From Ruminococcus sp. (GTDB lineage Bacteria; Bacillota; Clostridia; Oscillospirales; Ruminococcaceae): a stretch of DNA of 5,394 nucleotides. Both the position numbers and the translations under genes were made by a program. The DNA lies in contig JAAVHM010000025.1 of the NCBI GenBank assembly GCA_014799675.1, positions 4,475 to 9,868 of the forward strand, read 5' to 3'. Shown piece after piece: positions 1 to 4,807 of this stretch; within the stretch, counting starts at the first letter, position 1; each line of letters starts with the position of its first letter. The notes below the pieces were generated by a model. The model did no database searches. It was not told the DNA's origin and was given only the letters and a program-made list of their open reading frames with translations.

Positions 1-72
1 GTTTATCTCCTCCGCAAGCTCTCCCGCCGCCTTTTTTGCGGTATCCACCGCTTCGTTTGAAAATTTCAACAT
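1..72 (-). CDS. N-terminal fragment of an unidentified protein, possibly Clp N-domain-like (runs off the left edge)
   Basis: Read on the minus strand from an ATG at 72-70, 24 codons stay open to the window edge, beginning MLKFSNEAVDTAKKAAGELA and ending EEIN. The start is supported by an AAAGGA ribosome binding site about 9 bases upstream, within ACGAAAGGAAC, the same 11 bases that precede the SEDS gene start. It lies 29 bases after the Fic stop codon on the same strand, so the two are probably cotranscribed. The visible peptide is an Ala/Glu/Lys-rich amphipathic helix. A phenylalanine followed by Ser and a helix of this spacing resembles the opening of Clp N-terminal (ClpC/ClpA-type) domains, such as the F-T-E-R-A start of ClpC. 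With only 24 residues this is a weak resemblance; any helical protein could begin this way. The gene call is fairly secure, the function is not. Confidence 0.6.
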   Translation of the reverse strand, partial: MLKFSNEAVDTAKKAAGELAEEIN

Positions 73-101
73 TTTGATCGTTCCTTTCGTGAGAATAAGT
101 T

Positions 102-821
102 CTAAAATTTTATTGACAAGTAATGCTCCAGACGTTTGACTTCAAGCTCTGCAATAAAGTCAGCAAAAAAATTTAGTTCTCCCTCTGCCGCATATTTATC
201 AAGACTTTCATAATAAGCTATCCTGTTGTCGGTACTGATATTTACAGGCAGAAAGCCGTTTTCCATGAGGCTGTAGTTCATTATCAGACGTGCCGTCCTG
301 CCGTTGCCGTCGGGAAATGGGTGTATACGCACAAACTCGGCGTGTACCCATGCTGCAAGCTCAATTGGGTTCATATCCTCACGGTCAAGCATTTCGTAAA
401 AATATTTTATCTGATTATACATCTCGTTGGGCGACGGCGGCGTGTGGCTTGCTCCTGTTATCGCTACATCACAGCTTCTGTATACCCCGCCTGTTATAAT
501 ATTCTCCATTAAAATTGCGTGTATGTCCTTTACAAGCTTTTCGTCCAGCGCGGCACGTTCGGAAATTTTTTGCTTTGCATATCCGAACGCCTTGTTGTGA
601 TTTGCCACCTCGTAAATTTCACGAAGCATTTTCCCGCCCACGGAAATACCGTCCTCAATAACTGCTTTGGTCTCGATAAGAGTAAGAGTGTTTCCCTCCA
701 TAGCGGTGGAGTGGTGAGTATATTCTACATTAAAAGCCTGCTCAAAGCTTTCCAGAACGTCTGAGGAAATATTTTTGCTGTTAAGCTTTTCCGACAGAGA
801 CTTTATATATTCATAATTCAA
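102..821 (-). CDS. Fic domain protein, class II (N-terminal inhibitory helix), putative AMP transferase
   Basis: The 239-residue product carries the Fic core motif HPFPDGNGRTAR at residues 167-178, with catalytic His167, acidic Asp171, the phosphate-binding GNGR (172-175) and Arg178. Fic enzymes transfer AMP or another nucleotide moiety from a nucleotide to a hydroxyl side chain of a target protein. Residues 38-44 (STAMEGN) match the inhibitory motif [S/T]xxxE[G/N]; being N-terminal, it marks a class II Fic protein whose Glu42 should block productive ATP binding. The flap preceding the core (about 113-131, GVYR...SHTPPSP) is the usual target-docking hairpin. No signal peptide is visible, so it is presumably cytoplasmic. 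There is no in-frame ATG near the 5' end: translation starts at TTG (821-819), 5 bases after GAGGAG, and the stop is TAG. No antitoxin precedes it, which fits an inhibitory helix carried in cis. The target is unknown. It probably shares a transcript with the partial gene downstream. The family call is very secure; AMPylation is inferred from the intact motif. Confidence 0.93.
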   Translation of the reverse strand: MNYEYIKSLSEKLNSKNISSDVLESFEQAFNVEYTHHSTAMEGNTLTLIETKAVIEDGISVGGKMLREIYEVANHNKAFGYAKQKISERAALDEKLVKDIHAILMENIITGGVYRSCDVAITGASHTPPSPNEMYNQIKYFYEMLDREDMNPIELAAWVHAEFVRIHPFPDGNGRTARLIMNYSLMENGFLPVNISTDNRIAYYESLDKYAAEGELNFFADFIAELEVKRLEHYLSIKF

Positions 822-826
822 TTGAT

Positions 827-832
827 CTCCTC
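827..832 (-). promoter_or_regulatory. Ribosome binding site fixing a TTG start for the Fic gene
   Basis: On the minus strand GAGGAG lies 5 bases before TTG (821-819), the only initiation codon in the Fic frame at this end. The nearby ATG triplets are in other frames: one at 814 stops after three codons, and one at 834 overlaps this site and stops after seven. Confidence 0.75.
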
Positions 833-853
833 ATTTCTGTTAATATATGTAAA

Positions 854-872
854 GTAAATTGTATAAATTTAC
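854..872. repeat. Perfect 7-bp inverted repeat in the predicted fic leader (operator-like dyad)
   Basis: The bases GTAAATTGTATAAATTTAC form two perfect 7-bp arms (854-860 and 866-872) around a 5-bp spacer. The arms are flanked by a second, overlapping pair, ATGTAAA (847-853) and TTTACAT (868-874). The dyad lies between the predicted fic transcription start (near 885) and its ribosome binding site. It could be a repressor operator or a weak RNA hairpin. The surrounding DNA is very AT-rich, so chance symmetry is possible. Its downstream position and perfect arms favour an operator. Confidence 0.45.
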
Positions 873-891
873 ATAAATCATATTACTTATT

Positions 892-920
892 ATTATATTA
901 CAACCGGAAAAATATTTCAA
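892..920 (-). promoter_or_regulatory. Sigma-A-type promoter for the fic gene
   Basis: On the minus strand there is TTGAAA (920-915, -35), a 17-bp spacer and a perfect TATAAT (897-892, -10). This predicts transcription from about 885 and a leader of about 64 bases ahead of the TTG start. The -35 box lies 18 bp from the -35 box of the divergent lipoprotein promoter, so one bound regulator could influence both. Confidence 0.6.
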
Positions 921-938
921 CAGAATTTTTTAAAATCA

Positions 939-967
939 TTGCAATTTACGATAAAATATTTTATAAT
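939..967 (+). promoter_or_regulatory. Sigma-A-type promoter for the CapA-like lipoprotein gene
   Basis: TTGCAA (939-944) is followed by a 17-bp spacer and a perfect TATAAT (962-967). Transcription should start near 974-975, about 31 bases before the ATG at 1006. This places the alternative upstream ATG at 973 at or before the transcript start. The promoter shares AAAATC upstream and TTGCAATnnnCGA with the SEDS gene promoter. Confidence 0.65.
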
Positions 968-992
968 ATAGTATGAACCGACACATACATTT

Positions 993-998
993 AAGGAG
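993..998 (+). promoter_or_regulatory. Ribosome binding site fixing the lipoprotein start at 1006
   Basis: AAGGAG stands 7 bases before ATG 1006-1008. The in-frame ATG at 973 has no such site and would place eleven residues ahead of a typical lipoprotein signal peptide. Confidence 0.8.
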
Positions 999-1005
999 CA
1001 TTAAA

Positions 1006-2271
1006 ATGAAAAAGCTTTTAAATATTATCATATCGGCGGCGTTGGTCTTGGGAATGACCTCCTGCAAGGCGGACGAACAGCCACAAAACGCAAACGGGAC
1101 TGTCGTTACAGAGGCTTCCTCGGTCTCCGAAACAACTGAAACAAGTCCCGCGGAAACAACTGCGGAGACAACGGCCACTGCCGCGGAAACCGAACCTGTT
1201 CCCGAATACAGCACCGTAAGCTTTGCCGCCGTGGGGGATAATCTTATCCATTCAAGCATTTACAAGCAGGCAAATGAACGGGCAGGGGGCGAGGGCTACG
1301 ACTTTACCTATGCCTATGAAAATATCGTGAAAATTATACGCTCCGCCGACGTTGCCGTGATAAATCAGGAGACCTTGATCTGCAACGACGTGTTTGAACC
1401 CTCCACATACCCCATGTTCAACAGTCCCACGGCGCTGGGCGACCATATGCTTGATATCGGCTTTGATGTTTTCACAATCGCAAACAACCACACTCTCGAC
1501 AAGGGAACTGACGGTCTTTCCGCCTGCCTTGACTACTGGGACAGCAAGGACGCTGTTGTCTGCGGAGCATACCGAAACGCCGAGGACAGGGACAATATCC
1601 GCACCGCCGAATTTGAGGGGATAACCTTTTCATTCCTTTCCTACACCGAGTCCCTGAACGGTCTGTATCTGCCTCAGGGTTCTCCGCTTATTATTGGCGA
1701 CTCAAACGACGTTGATACAATGATTTCCGAAATAAAAAAGGCGAAAGAGATTTCCGACGTGTGCATTGTTGCTCTCCATTGGGGTGTTGAAAATTCCGAC
1801 ATTATCAGCGACTGGCAGCGTAATGTTGCAAAGCAGCTTTCGGAGGCAGGGGCGGACATCATTATCGGCAACCACCCTCACGTTCTCCGTGACATTGAAG
1901 AAATAGAGCGCGAGGACGGCACAATTACTCTCTGCGCGTATTCATTGGGGAACTTTATTTCCGCCCAAAGCGTGGGACAAAACCTTATCGGCGGCATACT
2001 GGAGTTTGACGTTTCCCTCCGTACAGACGAAAACGCCGCGGAAGCCGACAAGCCCATAATAGGCAATATCGAGCTTACACCCATAGTTACCCATTACGAG
2101 GGAAGCTACAAAAACGTGAGGATATACAAGCTGTCCGACTACACAAGAGACCTTGCGGAAAGCCACGGAGTAAACTCCATGAGCAGGTTCGGCTACGACT
2201 ATATTTTTGACATTCTGAAAAAGAATATAAATGAAAAATACTGCGATACGGAAAAGTATTACAAAAAATAA
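1006..2271 (+). CDS. CapA/PgsA family lipoprotein with metallophosphatase-like PGA_cap domain
   Basis: The 421-residue protein starts MKKLLNIIIS and has a lipoprotein signal ending in MTSC, with Cys20 as the predicted lipidation site, so it should be anchored on the outer face of the membrane. Residues 21-68 are a low-complexity Thr/Glu/Ala/Ser linker. The catalytic-type domain follows (about 70-380) and shows the CapA family motifs in order: VGDNL (76-80), NQETLI (120-125), ANNHTLDKG (159-167), HWG (258-260), GNHPHV (288-293) and YSLGNF (312-317). The Asp, Asn and His residues in these motifs resemble a calcineurin-like metal site. Family members include the CapA/PgsA proteins of poly-gamma-glutamate capsule synthesis, but many gut Clostridia encode stand-alone homologues of unknown substrate. 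No capB, capC or capsule polymerase lies beside it, so a capsule role is not shown; a cell-envelope hydrolase or transferase is an equally fair reading. It is transcribed divergently from fic and upstream of the SEDS gene. No intrinsic terminator is visible after its TAA. Confidence 0.9.
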   Translation: MKKLLNIIISAALVLGMTSCKADEQPQNANGTVVTEASSVSETTETSPAETTAETTATAAETEPVPEYSTVSFAAVGDNLIHSSIYKQANERAGGEGYDFTYAYENIVKIIRSADVAVINQETLICNDVFEPSTYPMFNSPTALGDHMLDIGFDVFTIANNHTLDKGTDGLSACLDYWDSKDAVVCGAYRNAEDRDNIRTAEFEGITFSFLSYTESLNGLYLPQGSPLIIGDSNDVDTMISEIKKAKEISDVCIVALHWGVENSDIISDWQRNVAKQLSEAGADIIIGNHPHVLRDIEEIEREDGTITLCAYSLGNFISAQSVGQNLIGGILEFDVSLRTDENAAEADKPIIGNIELTPIVTHYEGSYKNVRIYKLSDYTRDLAESHGVNSMSRFGYDYIFDILKKNINEKYCDTEKYYKK

Positions 2272-2302
2272 GTTACAATTTGGTGTCAAAATCGAAAATC
2301 GC

Positions 2303-2331
2303 TTGCAATGACCGAATTTTTAATGTATAAT
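2303..2331 (+). promoter_or_regulatory. Sigma-A-type promoter for the SEDS (RodA-like) gene
   Basis: TTGCAA (2303-2308), a 17-bp spacer and TATAAT (2326-2331) have the same -35, spacing and -10 as the lipoprotein promoter. AAAATCG is repeated in tandem just upstream (2288-2294 and 2295-2301). Transcription should start near 2338, leaving about 27 bases of leader. An in-frame ATG at 2308 overlaps the -35 box and so would not be on this transcript. Confidence 0.6.
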
Positions 2332-2352
2332 AAAATTATACAACCTACAACG

Positions 2353-2358
2353 AAAGGA
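2353..2358 (+). promoter_or_regulatory. Ribosome binding site fixing the SEDS gene start at 2365
   Basis: AAAGGA ends 6 bases before ATG 2365-2367. The longer reading from 2308 would add 19 polar residues with no family counterpart and has no ribosome binding site. Confidence 0.75.
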
Positions 2359-2364
2359 ACAGCA

Positions 2365-3525
2365 ATGCTTAAAACTGTTTTAAAAGTAATACTTCAGTAT
2401 TTCAGAAAGCTTGACAAAACGCTTTTTATCGCGGTATGCGGCGTATCGGCGTTTTCCGTGCTGCTGATGTATTCCATTGTCCGGAACGGTATAACCTCCG
2501 AGAACCACTCAAATATGTATAAAATTCAGTTCGTGTGCCTTTGCATAGGAGCTTTTGCCGCGCTTGTGCTGTCTGCGCTTGATTATCATAAATTTACAAA
2601 GTTGTGGTTTTTGTACGCCCCCGCCGCAATAGGTCTGACCCTGCTGACGTTCACGTCTCTTGCCTACAGACCCGTGGACGGCGCGGACGACGTCGCGTGG
2701 ATAGATCTGGGCTTTACCACATTCCAGCCCTCGGAAGTCCTGAAAATAGCCTTTATAATGACCTTTGCCCTGCACTTGTCTAAAGTTGGGGAAAAAATAA
2801 ACAATATCGGCAACGTTGCTCTGCTGTGCATTCACGGCGCAGTCCCCACGCTTATAGTTGTAAAGCAAGGCGACGACGGTACGGCTCTGATATTTTTCTC
2901 CATGTTTTTGTGCATGATTTTTGCGGCAGGAATTTCATGGAAATACATTCTCCCCTGCGTGGTCGCCGCACCTATCGCAATTTGGGTCTTGTGGGACAAA
3001 ATAATGCTCCCCCACCAGAAGCTGCGTTTCCTTGTGCTTTTTGAGGAAGAACCCATGTCCAACCCCGAATTTGCGGCGATAGCCTATCAGCAGTACTGGG
3101 GCAAGCTTGCTCTCGGCTCGGGACAGCTTTTCGGCAAGGGACTTTTTGCGGAGGAATACGTAAGCGTCCCCGAGGTTCAGAACGATTTTATTTTTACCTA
3201 TGTGGGACAATGCTTCGGCTTTATCGGCTGTATCGCGCTGGTTGCCGCCCTTGCGTTTATCTGTCTGAAAATCCTTGTAAACAGCAGGATCGCCAAGGAC
3301 GATCTGGGCAAATATATCTGCATAGGCGTGTTCTCCATGATGTTCATTCACTGTGTTTTAAACCTCGGCATGGTGCTTGGGGTAATGCCTGTTATCGGCG
3401 TGCCGCTTCCCTTTGTAAGTCAGGGCGGTTCAAGCATGGCGAGTATGTTTGTCTGCATTGGGCTTGTTATGAGTACCTATTCACATTCGGAGAAAAATTA
3501 CAGGGTATTCTATGATGCAAATTAG
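2365..3525 (+). CDS. rodA: RodA/FtsW/SpoVE family (SEDS) peptidoglycan glycosyltransferase, RodA-like
   Basis: The 386-residue product is a polytopic membrane protein with about ten hydrophobic segments. SEDS proteins polymerise lipid II glycan strands together with a class B penicillin-binding protein, in elongation (RodA), division (FtsW) or sporulation (SpoVE). Family motifs appear in order: WIDLG (112-116), FQPSE (120-124) with Lys127, KQGDDGTA (167-174), GSGQLFGKG (251-259), NDFIF (273-277) and GMVLGVMPVIGVPLPF (335-350) followed by VSQGGSSM. Asp274 in NDFIF corresponds to the essential Asp of the usual TDFIF motif. Deviations are GDDG where PDLG is usual, GQCFG (281-285) for GEELG, and SQGGSS for SYGGSS. 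The length suits RodA better than longer FtsW proteins, but the paralogue cannot be assigned firmly, and no partner PBP or mreBCD gene is in the window. It follows the lipoprotein gene by 93 bases and has its own promoter. The stop is TAG. Confidence 0.9.
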   Translation: MLKTVLKVILQYFRKLDKTLFIAVCGVSAFSVLLMYSIVRNGITSENHSNMYKIQFVCLCIGAFAALVLSALDYHKFTKLWFLYAPAAIGLTLLTFTSLAYRPVDGADDVAWIDLGFTTFQPSEVLKIAFIMTFALHLSKVGEKINNIGNVALLCIHGAVPTLIVVKQGDDGTALIFFSMFLCMIFAAGISWKYILPCVVAAPIAIWVLWDKIMLPHQKLRFLVLFEEEPMSNPEFAAIAYQQYWGKLALGSGQLFGKGLFAEEYVSVPEVQNDFIFTYVGQCFGFIGCIALVAALAFICLKILVNSRIAKDDLGKYICIGVFSMMFIHCVLNLGMVLGVMPVIGVPLPFVSQGGSSMASMFVCIGLVMSTYSHSEKNYRVFYDAN

Positions 3526-3539
3526 CAGGCTGAGCCTGC
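3525..3539 (+). terminator. GC-rich hairpin at the SEDS stop codon, weak terminator candidate
   Basis: GCAGGC-TGA-GCCTGC is a perfect 6-bp stem with a 3-base loop, and its first base is the last base of the TAG stop. The following ACCCTTGTTCT lacks the uninterrupted U-tract of a classical intrinsic terminator. It may attenuate transcription or protect the 3' end of the message instead. Confidence 0.4.
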
Positions 3540-3570
3540 ACCCTTGTTCTACCCCAAAGAAAAATACGGT

Positions 3571-3615
3571 ATACTTTTACTTTATCAAGCCCCTATCAAG
3601 GGGCGGGTAAAATAT
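3571..3615 (+). other. Compound stem-loop upstream of the LRR gene
   Basis: The inner stem is perfect: GCCCCT (3589-3594), loop ATCA, AGGGGC (3599-3604). An outer stem pairs TTTTAC (3575-3580) with GTAAAA (3607-3612) and can be extended by ATA (3571-3573) with TAT (3613-3615) past one bulged C. TATCAAG occurs twice, at 3583-3589 and 3594-3600. There is no T-run on either side, so it is not a standard terminator. It ends about 21 bases before the LRR ribosome binding site. A TATACT at 3570-3575 could be a -10 box, but no good -35 box stands at the right distance, so the promoter of the LRR gene is not identified. The region 3526-3649 otherwise holds nothing recognisable. Confidence 0.4.
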
Positions 3616-3636
3616 GTTTGAACATCAGACACTTTT

Positions 3637-3641
3637 GGAGG
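3637..3641 (+). promoter_or_regulatory. Ribosome binding site fixing the LRR protein start at 3650
   Basis: GGAGG lies 8 bases before ATG 3650-3652, and the product from there opens with a classical signal peptide. The in-frame ATG at 3614 overlaps the stem-loop and would bury the signal peptide behind twelve extra residues. Confidence 0.8.
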
Positions 3642-3649
3642 TCATATTT

Positions 3650-4777
3650 ATGAAACGAAATGCTTTAGCAATAATCATATCTGTTGTTATTATAGCAAGT
3701 TCAATATCGGTATATGCCGAAACGCCATATTTGGATTCTTTGTGGGATTCATATCGCACTTATAAAGATAACACATATGATGTATACTGTGATGAAGGAG
3801 TAAGCGCATATACAGTCAGTGCAAACGGCACATGGCAAATTTTTAAAGGAGAAAGTAAAGATGAAACAATTCTGCGCTTTAGTCTCGGCAATCGGTACAG
3901 CGAATACAAAGTGAAAGTGCCCGACAGTATTACAGATAAAAAACACGGCAAATTATATATTAAAGCAATAGACAGAAGCTGTAGTTTTAAAGAATTTGAT
4001 TTAAATCCCGAAAACAAATACATGAAGCTTGTGGATAACGTTGTTTTCAGCAAAGACGGCAAGATATTAATGTCATATGCACAAGAAGACGAAAGAACTG
4101 TTTATGAAATTCCGAACGGTACAAAAGTTATTTCCGAATTTGCTTTTTTATATTGTAATAATATTGAGGAGCTTATAATTCCGGACAGCGTAACGGAAAT
4201 AGAACATGACGCTTTCTTTAATATGAGGTCGCTCAAAAAAGTCAACATTCCACCTTTAGTTGAGGAATTGGACAATACTTTTTGTGCATGTGATAATTTG
4301 AGTGAAGTATATATTCCGCCAAATTCAAATCTGAAAAAAATTGTACATACTGTTTTTAAAGACGCTGAATTTTGTGAACTTACACTTCCTTCATTTGAAA
4401 TTGAGATCAGCAATATAGCGTTTGGATATAATGCGGAAAATGTAAAGCTGAAAAGTTATGTTAAGCCTATTGTTAAAACGAATTACTCGGTAGGTGAATA
4501 TATACTTAGGTGGGACGAAATACCTAATGCGTCAAAGTATGAAATTTATCAAAAAAAGAGCGATGGCAGTTATAAATTACTAAAAGAAACACAGGATTTG
4601 TCCTTAAAAATAAACGGCATAAAGGCTGGAAAGACCTATACCTTTTCTGTGAAACCAATTGCCGAAATAAAAGCGACACCGTATGAACCGCGTCATGTAG
4701 GATTTGACGAAAAGCGTTTGCCCGAATATTACATAATTGAGGGAACTATGTCAGATGATGTGACGATTGTGGGCTGA
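3650..4777 (+). CDS. Secreted BspA-type leucine-rich-repeat (LRR_5) protein with a C-terminal fibronectin III-like domain
   Basis: The 375-residue product begins MKRNALAIII and has a signal peptide with a likely signal peptidase I site after VYA (residue 23). Residues 24-110 match no family I recognise. From about 112 to 260 there are BspA/LRR_5-type repeats: an opening unit with FSKDGKIL (133-140), then EIPNGTKVISEFAFLYC (153-169) and NIEELIIPDSVTEIEHDAF (171-189), then a further unit around residues 194-220, followed by a degenerate one. Residues about 270-340 look like a fibronectin III fold (LRWDEIPNASKYEIYQK, then GIKAGKTYTFSVKP). There is no LPxTG motif, SLH domain or other anchor, so the protein is probably released or held non-covalently. 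Such proteins often mediate adhesion or binding; the ligand is unknown. The gene is notably AT-rich: two hand-counted 60-base lines (3661 and 4141) each have 19 G+C, against 34 in lines 1501 and 4921. This suggests a separate origin. galK starts 30 bases after its TGA, so readthrough into galK is likely. Confidence 0.85.
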   Translation: MKRNALAIIISVVIIASSISVYAETPYLDSLWDSYRTYKDNTYDVYCDEGVSAYTVSANGTWQIFKGESKDETILRFSLGNRYSEYKVKVPDSITDKKHGKLYIKAIDRSCSFKEFDLNPENKYMKLVDNVVFSKDGKILMSYAQEDERTVYEIPNGTKVISEFAFLYCNNIEELIIPDSVTEIEHDAFFNMRSLKKVNIPPLVEELDNTFCACDNLSEVYIPPNSNLKKIVHTVFKDAEFCELTLPSFEIEISNIAFGYNAENVKLKSYVKPIVKTNYSVGEYILRWDEIPNASKYEIYQKKSDGSYKLLKETQDLSLKINGIKAGKTYTFSVKPIAEIKATPYEPRHVGFDEKRLPEYYIIEGTMSDDVTIVG

Positions 4778-4807
4778 TAAAAAAATAATACAAAAGGAGA
4801 ATTACAT

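Noticed and set aside
811..834. Seven-codon minus-strand open frame (ATG at 834 to TGA at 811) overlapping the fic ribosome binding site and start
   Set aside because: It could suggest translational coupling, but it has no ribosome binding site of its own and is short enough to be chance.
877..903. Alternative fic promoter TTGTAA with TATGAT on the minus strand
   Set aside because: The spacer is only 15 bp and both boxes are poorer than TTGAAA-17-TATAAT at 920-892.
973..1005. Upstream ATG extending the lipoprotein by eleven residues
   Set aside because: It lies at or before the predicted transcription start, lacks a ribosome binding site and would displace the lipoprotein signal peptide from the N-terminus.
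936..1259. Minus-strand open frame of 107 codons over the lipoprotein start
   Set aside because: It mirrors the low-complexity Thr/Glu linker codons of the lipoprotein gene and runs through both promoter elements; no ribosome binding site supports it.
2308..2364. Upstream ATG extending the SEDS protein by 19 residues
   Set aside because: The ATG overlaps the -35 box of the predicted promoter and has no ribosome binding site, whereas 2365 has one at good spacing.
1006..3525. A single capA-SEDS operon
   Set aside because: The genes are close and in the same direction, but the second has its own near-consensus promoter in the gap. Readthrough is still possible because no terminator is visible.
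3614..3649. Upstream ATG extending the LRR protein by twelve residues
   Set aside because: It overlaps the stem-loop, has no ribosome binding site, and would bury the signal peptide.
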